A stretch of 64,000 nt of DNA from an uncultured Bacteroidota bacterium. Lineage in GTDB: Bacteria > Bacteroidota > Bacteroidia > Chitinophagales > Chitinophagaceae. The stretch is from NCBI GenBank assembly GCA_903835005.1, contig CAILLK010000149.1, positions 1 to 64,000 of the forward strand. Direction: 5' to 3'. Positions 38,156 through 47,650 of the stretch are shown here, in pieces (within the stretch, counting starts at the first letter, position 1; each line of letters starts with the position of its first letter). A program made the position numbers and the translations under genes. The notes beneath the pieces are model-generated. The model worked only from the letters and a program-made list of their open reading frames with translations, did not search any database and was not told the DNA's origin.

Positions 38156-38983
38156 ATGGCACGGAGTATAGCACAAATTCAAGCGGCGATTGTAGCTGCA
38201 AAAGATGCAGACGGAACATTAAGCGGACTCACCAGCAGCAGTATGACTGCAATATGGCTGCTATGGACTTACGTGGTGGCAACCTGTCAGTGGACATTGG
38301 AAAATCTGTTTGATGCACATAAAAATGAAGTAGCCGGAATAATAACTACCGGAAAGCCTCATACGTTGCAATGGTATGCTACAATGGCAAAGGCATTTCA
38401 GTTTGGAGTATCACTACCTGCAGGCAGCGATACCTATGCGGTGGTTCCTCCTGCCAGTTTATCTGTGCTGGTAGTACAGTTTGCTGCGGCGGTGGAGCTT
38501 ACCAACCTGATAAGGATTAAAGTTGCAGGGCTTACTGGCGGGATATTGGGGCCGTTGAGTATCACCCAGATGAATGCATTCACCACTTACATGGGCCTGA
38601 TTAAAGATGCCGGAGTTCGGCTTCAATGCACAAGCAGCGTCGCGGATACTTTTCAGCCTACCATGATCATTTATTACGATCCTCTGGTGCTTGATGCTAC
38701 CGGAGCCCGTCTTGATGGTACTGAGCCCACACCGGTAAAAGATGCCATTAATACCTTCCTGGGCAGCCTGCCCTTTAACGGGGTATTTATACTCAATAAT
38801 TTTATTGCAGCCATGCAGGCAATACCGGGTGTTGTAATAGCAGATGAAGTATCGGTTCAGGCATTTTATGGTATGGTGGCACCTGTTATAATAGCTGCCA
38901 GATATGTGCCTGATGCAGGTTATATGGCGCTGGACAATGTATGGTTTGCAGCCAATGTTTCTTATGTGGCATATGCTTCCTAA
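38156..38983 (+). CDS. Baseplate J-like protein (Mu gp47 slot)
   Basis: 275 residues. 'SIAQIQAAIVAAKDADGTLSGL...SMTAIWLLWTYVVATCQWTLENLFDAHKNEV...KPHTLQWYATMAKAFQFG' is the start of the J-like baseplate proteins of Bacteroidota phages, often misnamed nucleotidyltransferase. 'MIIYYDPLVLDATGARLDG' and 'LPFNGVFILNNFIAAMQAIPGVVIADE' follow the gp47 pattern. Forms the baseplate wedge. Confidence 0.78.
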   Translation: MARSIAQIQAAIVAAKDADGTLSGLTSSSMTAIWLLWTYVVATCQWTLENLFDAHKNEVAGIITTGKPHTLQWYATMAKAFQFGVSLPAGSDTYAVVPPASLSVLVVQFAAAVELTNLIRIKVAGLTGGILGPLSITQMNAFTTYMGLIKDAGVRLQCTSSVADTFQPTMIIYYDPLVLDATGARLDGTEPTPVKDAINTFLGSLPFNGVFILNNFIAAMQAIPGVVIADEVSVQAFYGMVAPVIIAARYVPDAGYMALDNVWFAANVSYVAYAS

Positions 38984-39030
38984 CACCGGATTGTGATTCT
39001 GATGTTTGTTCATTTTTAATTACTTTTTTT

Positions 39031-39546
39031 ATGGGAATATTTGATATTGATTATGCCGGACTGATAGTGCAATTGCTGCCCACCAGATTAAGGAACAATA
39101 AACTTTCAGCCTGGCTCAATTGCCTGGTGTCGCCCGTTGTGTGGCTGTTTAATCTGTTTACCGCCAACCGCACCAACAATTTGTACATACTGGCACATGA
39201 TAGCCAGGTGTGTTATCTGCAGGCTGCACTGAATGATGTATTTGACCCTGTATCGAGAGGGATACTTATTGCAGACGGTCCGTTTGAAGATCCGCTTTTC
39301 CTGTACCTGAATACCGAAATAAAACCATTATGGCTGGGACTTGTGAGCGAAGAAGGCGCCACTCCTTATCCCGATCCACAGGTACTTTATACCAATGGTG
39401 AAACGTATGCTCTTGGTATTTGCTTTATTGTAAAAGTACCGGTGGCAGTGGCTGCTGGCGCGGGATACGATGTACAGAGACTAAAAGCATTGGTAGATTA
39501 TTACCGGTTGCCGGGAAGAAATAATTATAGTGTAACTACATACTAA
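39031..39546 (+). CDS. Baseplate protein, Mu gp48-like
   Basis: 171 residues from the ATG at 39031. 'LIVQLLPTRLRNNKLSAWLNCLVSPVVWLFNLF' and 'HDSQVCYLQAALNDVFDPVSRGILI' match the partner of the J-like protein in Bacteroidota contractile phages. Equivalent to Mu gp48, joining baseplate and fibres. Confidence 0.72.
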   Translation: MGIFDIDYAGLIVQLLPTRLRNNKLSAWLNCLVSPVVWLFNLFTANRTNNLYILAHDSQVCYLQAALNDVFDPVSRGILIADGPFEDPLFLYLNTEIKPLWLGLVSEEGATPYPDPQVLYTNGETYALGICFIVKVPVAVAAGAGYDVQRLKALVDYYRLPGRNNYSVTTY

Positions 39547-39567
39547 AAAGCAAATAAAACTCAGGAA

Positions 39568-40392
39568 ATGAAAGCAATAGATTTTACACATGCCGGCGGC
39601 TTTCCGCTCACACAGGATGAACTGGATTACCTGCAGCAGGCCTATACTGAATGTATCAATGCACTGGCACTTATGGGAGGGAGCGGGCCTGTATTAATAA
39701 GTGGAATGGGCACTAACCTAATTGGTGGAACTACCATTATAGCCAACGGCTGGTTTTTCTACAACGGGGCAATGGTGCAGTTTGTATCCGGATCTTATTC
39801 CAGTATCCCGGTGGGAGATGTGGTATTGGTTACCATAACACCATCGGCTACCAGCCTCACCTATAACGATGGAAGCAGCTATGGCGCCATTCTTTCTGCC
39901 ACTGCAACCATAACCCTGGGGCCCAGCGCCACATCAGCTACCCAGTTTCCTTTATCAGCGCTGCAGCTATTCCAACTGGTGTTTGGACAGAATGGAAGGG
40001 AAGCTGCCTGGAGTTCACTTGCTGTAAGTACGCCGGTACTGAGCGGAGGAGTTACCGGAACGATATATTATAAGAAAGACCTGATGGCCAATACCCTTCA
40101 GATTAGAGGCTTGCTGACAGCCGGAAACGCACAGAATTTTGGAGCATCGCCATCGGCTTTGTTTTACGATATGGGGACATTACCTGTCGGGTATATACCT
40201 AATAATAACGCCTATTTTACAGCTCAGTATTTTATTTCTAGTTTAATTAAAGATGACCTTGGTATTGCTTGGATTAAGCTTATAAATTGTGCTGTGTCAT
40301 CATCTGGTCAATTATTAATAAACTGGATTAGACCTGATATATCTATTGGAGGATATGCTGTAGAATTTAACACTACAATACCTCTTGATTAA
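39568..40392 (+). CDS. Tail fibre/receptor-binding protein candidate
   Basis: 274 residues, last gene of the cassette. The N-terminus 'IDFTHAGGFPLTQDELDYLQQAYTECINALA' resembles fibre or base-attachment proteins that follow gp48. The rest is Ser/Thr/Ala/Gly-rich beta sequence and ends 'AVEFNTTIPLD'. The last ~250 bp is more AT-rich than the preceding part, as often seen in exchanged fibre tips. The host range target is unknown. No fibre chaperone follows. Confidence 0.65.
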   Translation: MKAIDFTHAGGFPLTQDELDYLQQAYTECINALALMGGSGPVLISGMGTNLIGGTTIIANGWFFYNGAMVQFVSGSYSSIPVGDVVLVTITPSATSLTYNDGSSYGAILSATATITLGPSATSATQFPLSALQLFQLVFGQNGREAAWSSLAVSTPVLSGGVTGTIYYKKDLMANTLQIRGLLTAGNAQNFGASPSALFYDMGTLPVGYIPNNNAYFTAQYFISSLIKDDLGIAWIKLINCAVSSSGQLLINWIRPDISIGGYAVEFNTTIPLD

Positions 40393-40398
40393 ACAAAC

Positions 40399-40944
40399 TT
40401 AAATCCTTGTAGTCCCCTGCCGGGTAAAGAGCAAAAGGTAAACTATTATAAACAACATTGAAGTTAAAGCAGATGCGACAACTTTAAGCAGCAAAAATCC
40501 AAAATTGGAGAAGTTCCACAACTCTATAGTGAAGTAAACAAAATGGTGAATAATAATGAGAAAGGCGCTGTAGACCAGGAAGGGCATCCAGCCCATGGTT
40601 TTAATGTTGGGATGCTGACCTGCATATTCCGATAAATTGCGGGGCAGCAGTGCACTGAGCACATTGGTGCGCAGATAGGCAATGAGCAATGTAGCACAGG
40701 CATGCATACCAGCAGTGTTCATAAATACATCAACAGTAGAACCCAGAACAAAACCAAGGATCAGTAATGCCCATACAGGAGTTTCGAATGGCAGCAACAG
40801 GATAAATAATGGGTAAACATAAGGAATAAAGACCGGGAAGCCCGAAGGCTCACTCCACCAGCGCAGCGTGATCTTGTTCAGGATCAGCACCTGCAGCAGG
40901 ATAATGACAAAGAAGCGTAAAATATTTTTTATATAAACGTTCAT
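40399..40944 (-). CDS. mreD: Rod shape-determining protein MreD
   Basis: 181 residues with about five membrane segments. The Bacteroidota MreD pattern 'LRWWSEPSGFPVFIPYVYPLFILLLPFETPVWALLILGFVLGSTVDVFMNTAGMHACATLLIAYLR' is clear. It links MreC to the cell-wall elongation machinery in the inner membrane. It follows mreC on the same strand. The phage cassette, not mrdA/rodA, lies beyond its stop, at 6 bp. Confidence 0.9.
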   Translation of the reverse strand: MNVYIKNILRFFVIILLQVLILNKITLRWWSEPSGFPVFIPYVYPLFILLLPFETPVWALLILGFVLGSTVDVFMNTAGMHACATLLIAYLRTNVLSALLPRNLSEYAGQHPNIKTMGWMPFLVYSAFLIIIHHFVYFTIELWNFSNFGFLLLKVVASALTSMLFIIVYLLLFTRQGTTRI

Positions 40945-40961
40945 TTTTTACTCTTTAACCA

Positions 40962-40994
40962 CACCCTCTCCTTTGGAGAGGGCCGGGGTGAGGC
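40962..40994. repeat. Dispersed palindromic 'CTCTCCTTTGGAGAGGG' repeat
   Basis: CCCTCTCC (40964-40971), loop TTT, GGAGAGGG (40975-40982), then CCGGGGTGAGG. The same short element is widely scattered between genes in Bacteroidota genomes. Here it separates mreC from mreD. Confidence 0.6.
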
Positions 40995-40996
40995 CT

Positions 40997-41854
40997 TTAT
41001 TTTTTCATCGTTGAGTCTTCCAGTTGTTTCTTCTCATCAGCCATTGTATTGCCTATTACATATACATACTGCAGGTTATGAAAATTGGTCGACGACAGCA
41101 GGTATATCATCAGTGTACCCTTTTTCTTTTCCTTCTCTGTTTTTATCACTGTGCCTATAAGCACATCGGGAGGGAAATAAAGGGAGTAATTGTTGGTGAA
41201 AACGGAATCGCCTTTTTTTATAGATACATAATCCCTTACTTCTGTCATTGCCAGTATATCCGGGCTTTTCTCATCCCATATCACAAAGCCGTTGGTGCCT
41301 CCCTTCAGCTTGGCATTTATCTTGAGTTTGGTACTCAATACAGACAGCGCACTGGAAAAATGCCTGGATACATGCTCTACCCTGCCCACAACGCCGGTAC
41401 CTGATATTACAGCCATACCTTTGATGATGCCATCTGCCGATCCGCGGTTTATAGTGATATAATTATCGCTTGCATTGATGGAATTATTGATAACCCTGGC
41501 TGTCATGTAAAGATAGTCGGCATATTTTACAACATGTATAGCTGTATCGGCCTGTGCTATACGGGTATGCACCAAACTGTCTTTAAGTGTATCAATACTA
41601 TAGGCAAGGTCTACTTTTTTGCGCAGCAGGGCGTTTTCACTCAGCAGGCTGTCGTTCATTTTCCTCAGCCCGAAATAATAGACCACATCATTCTGCTTTT
41701 TGTAAATGAGCCCGGCAGCGGCATTGGCAGAGCTGATCAGGTCGTTTCCCTGCAGGGTATTGGTACGCTCAATCATTACAAAGCAAACAATTTCCAACGC
41801 CAGAAACAGCAGGAGATTAAAAAAGCGGCGTATGAAAAAAATAAAATTGCGCAC
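40997..41854 (-). CDS. mreC: Cell shape protein MreC
   Basis: 285 residues: N-terminal membrane helix, coiled coil (~60-100), then the beta-rich MreC core with 'GSADGIIKGMAVISGTGVVGRVEHVSRHFSSALSVL' and 'NGFVIWDEKSPDILAMTEV'. The periplasmic scaffold binds PBP2 and MreD. It lies 183 bp downstream of mreB. Confidence 0.93.
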   Translation of the reverse strand: MRNFIFFIRRFFNLLLFLALEIVCFVMIERTNTLQGNDLISSANAAAGLIYKKQNDVVYYFGLRKMNDSLLSENALLRKKVDLAYSIDTLKDSLVHTRIAQADTAIHVVKYADYLYMTARVINNSINASDNYITINRGSADGIIKGMAVISGTGVVGRVEHVSRHFSSALSVLSTKLKINAKLKGGTNGFVIWDEKSPDILAMTEVRDYVSIKKGDSVFTNNYSLYFPPDVLIGTVIKTEKEKKKGTLMIYLLSSTNFHNLQYVYVIGNTMADEKKQLEDSTMKK

Positions 41855-42037
41855 TGTATTTATGAAATTAAGAATTCACCCCGTAATATAATAATCATTG
41901 AGCTACATAACTATTTTACCAATTCCCAATTAATAACAATAATAAATTAAGTTATAAAAACGGAGATCAGGGAAGTTACTAAAGTTGATGTTACAAGCTA
42001 AAGTACTCCTCCATTTAGTGGTCGGGGTTTCAGAGGT

Positions 42038-43069
42038 TTACTTCATCAGGAACGGCATTCGCGCAATATTTTTCAAAGCCATACCTGTGCCCCTTACCAC
42101 TGCGCGCAGCGGATCATCGGCCACATGTACCGGCAATTTTATTTTGTGCGATATCCGCTTGTCCAGCCCGCGCAGCAATGCCCCGCCACCGGTTAGGTAC
42201 AGGCCCCTGCGGTATATATCAGCCGCCAGTTCGGGTGGTGTACTCTCCAGCGCTTTCAGAATCGCTTCTTCTATTTTGAATATCGATTTATCAAGCGCTT
42301 CAGCCACTTCCTGGTAGGTTACCATTATCTGCTTGGGGATACCGGTTACCAGGTCGCGCCCGTTAACCGCAATATCATCCGGCGGATTATCCAGTTCCTT
42401 CAGCGCAGAACCAACATGTATTTTTATCTGCTCGGCGGTGCGCTCACCTATCATAAGGCTGTGGTAGCGGCGCATGGTTTCCATTATATCGGTGGTAAAT
42501 TCATCACCCGCAATGCGTATAGACTGATCGCAAACAATACCGGCAAGGGCTATTACCGAAATACCGGTTGTTCCGCCGCCTATATCAATGATCATGTTGC
42601 CGGTTGGCTCTTCCACATCTATACCTATACCCAGCGCTGCTGCCATTGGCTCGTGTATCATATACACTTCTTTGGCTCCGGCCTGCTCAGCCGAGTCGCG
42701 CACGGCGCGCTTCTCCACTTCAGTGATGCTTGAGGGTATACAGATAACCATTCGCCAGCTGGGCGGGAACATCGGTTTTTTGGGATAAACGAGTTTGATC
42801 ATTTCCCTGAGCATGCCTTCCGCAGCATTAAAGTCGGCTATAACGCCATCTCTCAGCGGCCTGATGGTTTTCAGGTTATCATGCGTTTTTTCATGCATCA
42901 TCATTGCCTTCTTCCCTACGGCTACAATTTTGTTAGTAGTGCGGTCTATAGCTACAATGGATGGTTCATCAACCACCACCTGGTCGTTGTGTATTATCAG
43001 TGTATTGGCAGTGCCAAGATCTATTGCGATTTCCTGTGTAAGAAACTTAAAAAAACCTAAAAAACTCAT
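42038..43069 (-). CDS. mreB: Actin-like rod shape protein MreB
   Basis: 343 residues, the standard length. Actin-fold ATPase motifs: 'AIDLGTANTLI' (phosphate 1), 'IDIGGGTTGISVIAL' (phosphate 2), 'LTGGGALLRGLDKRI' (adenosine). Forms membrane-bound filaments that direct lateral wall synthesis. First gene of the mreBCD operon, divergent from carB. Confidence 0.97.
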   Translation of the reverse strand: MSFLGFFKFLTQEIAIDLGTANTLIIHNDQVVVDEPSIVAIDRTTNKIVAVGKKAMMMHEKTHDNLKTIRPLRDGVIADFNAAEGMLREMIKLVYPKKPMFPPSWRMVICIPSSITEVEKRAVRDSAEQAGAKEVYMIHEPMAAALGIGIDVEEPTGNMIIDIGGGTTGISVIALAGIVCDQSIRIAGDEFTTDIMETMRRYHSLMIGERTAEQIKIHVGSALKELDNPPDDIAVNGRDLVTGIPKQIMVTYQEVAEALDKSIFKIEEAILKALESTPPELAADIYRRGLYLTGGGALLRGLDKRISHKIKLPVHVADDPLRAVVRGTGMALKNIARMPFLMK

Positions 43070-43341
43070 TCTGGGGGTAATTTAATAATAATCGCAAAAG
43101 TGCGAAAAAAGTAGTAGAGTTTCAGACGGATTTATCCGGCAACGGCAAAATTATGGAATTTATCATCCCCACAGCATAATTTATATTGCCGGACATCTAT
43201 TTGGCATTTATATTCTACATATTTCGTTAATTACACGTAAGTATAAATAATTAATTTTCTATGACTGAAAATTGCCAATAAAAACTTGATGAGTGAAAGC
43301 CGGATGCAATGATTTAACAGGTGATGCATTTCATTTTTACC
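43070..43341. other. mreB-carB divergent intergenic region
   Basis: AT-rich. It should hold the mreB promoter, but no minus-strand -7 box could be placed with confidence. No small ORF or attenuator-like peptide for carB is seen. Confidence 0.4.
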
Positions 43342-43349
43342 TACTTTTG
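43342..43349 (+). promoter_or_regulatory. carB promoter -7 box
   Basis: TACTTTTG, a full match to TAnnTTTG, 79 bp before the carB ATG. It implies a leader of about 70 nt. Confidence 0.5.
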
Positions 43350-43428
43350 CACCCCGAATACCGAGCCTTATTATTCTTTTGCTCCTGATTTATAACTTTA
43401 GTTTTTTACTTTTGAATTTATATATATA

Positions 43429-46284
43429 ATGCCGCGCGATCTTTCAATTAAAAGTGTACTCATTATTGGTTCAGGGCCCATTATCATTGGCCAGGCATGC
43501 GAATTCGACTATTCAGGCTCACAGGCAGCCCGAAGCCTCAGGGAAGAAGGCATTAAGGTAATCCTTATCAATTCCAATCCGGCAACCATAATGACGGATC
43601 CTATTATGGCCGACAGGGTTTACCTGCTGCCACTTACGGTGGAGAGTATTGAGCAGATACTGGAAGAAAATGAGATTGATGCCGTTTTGCCAACCATGGG
43701 AGGACAAACTGCGCTTAACCTTGCCAAGGAAGCAGAGGAACTGGGCATATGGGAACGGTTTAATATCCGGCTTATTGGTGTTGATATTAAAGCAATTGAT
43801 AAGGCTGAAGACCGCGAGTTGTTCAGGAAATGGATGATTGAGCTGGGTGTACCCGTGGCTCAGGCAAGAACCGCCAACTCCCTGCTGGAAGGTAAAGAAT
43901 TTGCACAAACAATAGGTTTGCCTATCGTAATCAGGCCTTCCTATACCCTGGGTGGAACAGGCGGAGGTATTGTAATGCACAAGGATGAGCTGGATGGAGC
44001 CCTGGAGCGTGGCCTGTCGGCTTCGCCTATGCACGAGGTGCTGGTAGAAAAAGCGATGCTGGGATGGAAAGAATTTGAACTGGAGCTGCTGCGCGACCAG
44101 AATGATAATGTGGTAATCATATGTACGGTTGAGAATTTTGACCCTATGGGCATTCATACCGGCGACAGCATTACCGTGGCGCCTGCTATGACCCTCAGCG
44201 ATACAGCATTTCAGCTGATGCGCAATACGGCAATAAAAATGATGCGCGACCTGGGCAATTTTGCGGGAGGCTGCAATGTGCAGTTTGCGCTGAACCCGGA
44301 TACAGAAGAAATTATTGCCATAGAGATCAACCCGCGTGTGAGCCGTTCTTCTGCGCTGGCATCCAAAGCCACAGGTTATCCTATCGCAAAAATTGCCGCT
44401 AAGCTGGCAGTTGGGTATTATCTTGATGAACTGAAAAACCAGATCACACAGACCACTTCAGCTTATTTTGAACCTGCACTGGATTATGTGATCGTGAAAA
44501 TGCCAAGGTGGAATTTCGATAAATTCAAAGGTGCAGATGATACATTGGGACTGCAGATGAAATCGGTAGGCGAGGTAATGGCTATAGGCCGCACATTTAC
44601 CGAGGCATTGCAGAAAGCCTGCCAGAGCCTGGAAAACAATGCCACCGGCTTGTCGTTCATAAGTACCAGCCGCATGAGGCCAGAAGAACTGATCAATTCA
44701 CTGAAGCGGCCAACCTGGGACAGGATATTCCGTATTAAGGAAGCCATGGCTGCAGGTGTTTCTATAAAAACCATAAGGGAGCTTACACAGATCGACCGAT
44801 GGTTTCTGTACCAGATACAGGATATTGTAAACCTGGAAACGGAAATAAAGAAATACAAGCATCTCGAAAAACTGCCTGCCGACTTACTGAGCAAGGCAAA
44901 ACAAATGGGATTCGGAGATGAACAGATAGCCGAACTGGTAAAAGACTGCACCGGCGAGGAAGTATATGAACACCGGAAGGCAATGGGGATAACCCGTGTA
45001 TATAAGATGGTGGATACCTGCAGCGCAGAGTTTGAAGCTAAAACCCCTTATTACTACAGCACTTTTGAAAATGCCCCTTTGGCATCGCCGGGAGGATCAG
45101 GAGTGGCTGTAAATGAAAGTAAATTAACCGGGAAGAAGAAAATAATAGTACTCGGATCGGGCCCGAACCGCATTGGTCAGGGCATTGAGTTCGACTATTG
45201 CTGCACCCACGGCCTGCTGGCTATCAGGGAATGCGGTTATGAGTCGATAATGGTGAACTGTAACCCCGAAACGGTATCGACCGATTTCGATATTGCCGAT
45301 AAATTGTATTTCGAACCTGTTTACTGGGAGCATCTGTGGGAGATTATAGAGCATGAACAACCCGATGGCGTTATTGTTCAGCTGGGCGGACAAACTGCGC
45401 TGAAACTGGCTAAGCGGTTGAATGAAAAAGGAATAAAAATTATAGGCACTTCATTTGATGATATGGATATTGCCGAAGACCGCGGAAGGTTTTCGGATAC
45501 GCTGAAGGAACTGGGTATACCCTACCCGAATTATGGCACTGCCTATACCACCGATGAGGCAATAGAGGTAGCCAAAGAAGTGGGCTACCCCGTACTGGTG
45601 CGGCCCAGTTATGTGCTGGGCGGACAGCGGATGCGGATAGTGATCAATGACGAAGAGCTGGAGAAAAGCGTGGTGAGCCTGCTTAAACACCTGCCGGGAA
45701 ACAAAATACTGATAGATCATTTCCTGGACCGCTGCCAGGAGGCGGAAATAGATGCGATTTGCGATGGGGAGAAGGTGCATATAATGGGTATTATGGAGCA
45801 CATAGAGCCTGCAGGAATACACAGCGGCGACAGCCACGCCCTGCTGCCCGTATTCAACCTGGCCCCGCTGGTGGTAGATGAGATGGCTGATATTGCCACC
45901 AAAATAGCCCTGAGGCTGAATATCAGAGGGCTCATCAACATACAGTTTGCCATTAAAAACGGCAAGGTATTTGTAATAGAAGCCAATCCGAGGGCGAGCC
46001 GAACAACGCCATTTATTGCAAAAGCCTATGGCATACCCTACCTCAATATAGCAACCAAAGTAATGCTGGGCGAAGTGAAGCTGAGAGACCTGAAAATTGA
46101 AAAAAAACTGGATGGTTTTGCGGTGAAAGAACCCGTATTCAGTTTCAATAAATTCCCGAATGTAAATAAAGAACTTGGCCCGGAAATGAAAAGTACCGGC
46201 GAAGCTATACGATTTATAAAAAACCTGCGCGACCCATGGTTCCGGCAGCTATACAAAGAACGGAGTATGCACCTGAGCAAATAA
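43429..46284 (+). CDS. carB: Carbamoyl-phosphate synthase large chain without allosteric domain
   Basis: 951 residues, against ~1070 in E. coli CarB. Two ATP-grasp halves are clear ('IGSGPIIIGQACEFDYSGSQA' and 'LGSGPNRIGQGIEFDYCCTHG'; 'RPSYTLGGTGGG' and 'RPSYVLGGQRMRI'). The sequence stops after 'STGEAIRFIKN', so the C-terminal MGS-like domain that binds UMP/ornithine is missing; this also appears in other Bacteroidota. It makes carbamoyl phosphate for pyrimidines and arginine; carA is not in the window. Confidence 0.95.
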   Translation: MPRDLSIKSVLIIGSGPIIIGQACEFDYSGSQAARSLREEGIKVILINSNPATIMTDPIMADRVYLLPLTVESIEQILEENEIDAVLPTMGGQTALNLAKEAEELGIWERFNIRLIGVDIKAIDKAEDRELFRKWMIELGVPVAQARTANSLLEGKEFAQTIGLPIVIRPSYTLGGTGGGIVMHKDELDGALERGLSASPMHEVLVEKAMLGWKEFELELLRDQNDNVVIICTVENFDPMGIHTGDSITVAPAMTLSDTAFQLMRNTAIKMMRDLGNFAGGCNVQFALNPDTEEIIAIEINPRVSRSSALASKATGYPIAKIAAKLAVGYYLDELKNQITQTTSAYFEPALDYVIVKMPRWNFDKFKGADDTLGLQMKSVGEVMAIGRTFTEALQKACQSLENNATGLSFISTSRMRPEELINSLKRPTWDRIFRIKEAMAAGVSIKTIRELTQIDRWFLYQIQDIVNLETEIKKYKHLEKLPADLLSKAKQMGFGDEQIAELVKDCTGEEVYEHRKAMGITRVYKMVDTCSAEFEAKTPYYYSTFENAPLASPGGSGVAVNESKLTGKKKIIVLGSGPNRIGQGIEFDYCCTHGLLAIRECGYESIMVNCNPETVSTDFDIADKLYFEPVYWEHLWEIIEHEQPDGVIVQLGGQTALKLAKRLNEKGIKIIGTSFDDMDIAEDRGRFSDTLKELGIPYPNYGTAYTTDEAIEVAKEVGYPVLVRPSYVLGGQRMRIVINDEELEKSVVSLLKHLPGNKILIDHFLDRCQEAEIDAICDGEKVHIMGIMEHIEPAGIHSGDSHALLPVFNLAPLVVDEMADIATKIALRLNIRGLINIQFAIKNGKVFVIEANPRASRTTPFIAKAYGIPYLNIATKVMLGEVKLRDLKIEKKLDGFAVKEPVFSFNKFPNVNKELGPEMKSTGEAIRFIKNLRDPWFRQLYKERSMHLSK

Positions 46285-46312
46285 AGAATTAAAAGATAAA
46301 CAATTGCCCCTG

Positions 46313-46352
46313 AGTGTCCCACGCCCTTTACAGGTTTGGGACACTTTACTTT
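46313..46352 (+). terminator. Terminator of carB
   Basis: AGTGTCCCA (46313-46321) pairs perfectly with TGGGACACT (46337-46345), followed by a T-rich stretch. Confidence 0.75.
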
Positions 46353-46401
46353 AATTGCAATAATTAATTTAAATCCTCTATCTTGTTTTAATGAAATTAA
46401 A

Positions 46402-46409
46402 TATATTTG
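46402..46409 (+). promoter_or_regulatory. -7 box of the 46.4-kb secreted protein gene
   Basis: TATATTTG, 16 bp before the ATG at 46426, with a TTG 16 bp further upstream. The mRNA leader would be very short. Confidence 0.45.
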
Positions 46410-46425
46410 TTGAAAATCAATTTCC

Positions 46426-47589
46426 ATGAAGAATAGTATTGTGCTCCTTGGTTTTTTATTACTGCTGGCACATAGCCTGATTGCACAAATCAGCCTGGAC
46501 AGTATGAGCTATCCGGAAACGGAGATCGGCACAGATAGCCTGAAGGTTACAACTTATTCTTCTGCTTTTCCATCCTTTGCACCAATGGCTGGTGGCACCT
46601 GGGACCTGAGCATAGTTACCGATTCCACTCTGGTCCTGTTTGCCAGCCGTGTGCCAACTATATCACCGTATCAATTTGCTGATAGTAATCAATATAGTTT
46701 TGCTGGATTTAATTATAAAGGGAATTTAGAATCATCTATTAATTTTAACGGTTTAAAAAAATTTAATATTATTATACCCAAAGTATCATATGGTCTTGAA
46801 TCATTAACGTTGGGACCAACGGATAGTTTAATAATTCCTGCCCAAGTTGAGATGTACTCATTGCCTTATATAAAAATCGCATTCCCCGCCTCTTATAGTA
46901 ATTCATGGTCATCTTCATATTATTCAAATCTTGATTTTCAACTAACTTATCTAATGGGTGGCGATACATCAGCCCCGGGAATAGTGAGAACATATACTAC
47001 AGAAACGGATTCGGTTGTAGGATGGGGAAAGATGAGAATCAATGATGCCAGTGGCAGCCCGTCACCTTTATTAGATGTATTACAGGTTCAAACGGTAATT
47101 ACTCATACTGATAGCTTTTTCCTAAAGGGGTTACCGTTTTCAACCACGATGCTCACATTTTTCAGTGTAACGCAAGGCCAAAAAGACACTGTATATGAAC
47201 AAAATTTTTATCGGCAGTCTGAGATTACACCGCTGGCACAGGTTGAGTTCAGGGATTCAGGCTATACACAGCCTTATAAGGCTACTACCCATGTACAGCG
47301 CCTGTCGAATGTTGGGGTTCCGGTAACCGGAATTGAATCAAAATGGAAAGTTTATCCGAATCCGGTAGGTGGTAATACTCTAAATATAGACATGCCTGCC
47401 TGCAACGGAACTACTCGTTTTGAACTCAGCAGTATGGATGGCCAGAAAGTGCTTACTGGCCTGCTGCCTGCAAATGAGTCAACTGCTCAACTGGAAATTC
47501 CTTCCTGTATAGCTCCGGGTATCTACACCCTGCAATTGCATATCAAAGGCAGCCCGGTATTTTCAACTCAGGTTGATCTTTTGAAATGA
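46426..47589 (+). CDS. Secreted protein with T9SS sorting domain
   Basis: 387 residues. Signal peptide (IVLLGFLLLLAHSLIAQ), a beta-rich Ser/Thr-rich body without a recognised fold, and a C-terminal type A sorting domain: 'KWKVYPNPVGGNTLNIDM', '...LSSMDGQKVL', 'IAPGIYTLQLHIKG'. Expected to be released or anchored at the cell surface through the type IX system. Confidence 0.78.
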   Translation: MKNSIVLLGFLLLLAHSLIAQISLDSMSYPETEIGTDSLKVTTYSSAFPSFAPMAGGTWDLSIVTDSTLVLFASRVPTISPYQFADSNQYSFAGFNYKGNLESSINFNGLKKFNIIIPKVSYGLESLTLGPTDSLIIPAQVEMYSLPYIKIAFPASYSNSWSSSYYSNLDFQLTYLMGGDTSAPGIVRTYTTETDSVVGWGKMRINDASGSPSPLLDVLQVQTVITHTDSFFLKGLPFSTTMLTFFSVTQGQKDTVYEQNFYRQSEITPLAQVEFRDSGYTQPYKATTHVQRLSNVGVPVTGIESKWKVYPNPVGGNTLNIDMPACNGTTRFELSSMDGQKVLTGLLPANESTAQLEIPSCIAPGIYTLQLHIKGSPVFSTQVDLLK

Positions 47590-47650
47590 ACTGCGTTTGG
47601 ACCTTATGAATCTTTGTACCTTGCTGCCCTCATTTAAACAGAATACTGCT

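Larger units (their letters stand above)
26540..40392 (+). mobile_element. Mu-type phage structural cassette without packaging genes
   Basis: All phage genes are on the + strand and follow the late order of phage Mu: protease/scaffold, capsid, sheath, tube, frameshifted chaperone, tape measure, N-like, hub, spike, gp25-like, J-like, gp48-like, fibre. Absent: transposase/integrase, repressor, terminase, portal, head morphogenesis and lysis. The remaining frames are almost all intact, against random decay. It could be a remnant, a satellite-like or domesticated particle, or one part of a split gene-transfer-agent locus. Left flank: AAA_14 array; right flank: mreD, 6 bp away. Confidence 0.85.

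Noticed and set aside
26540-40392. Type VI secretion or extracellular contractile injection system
   Set aside because: A prohead protease and a coat protein are present and the order is Mu-like; no ClpV, TssJLM or AAA+ eCIS ATPase is present.
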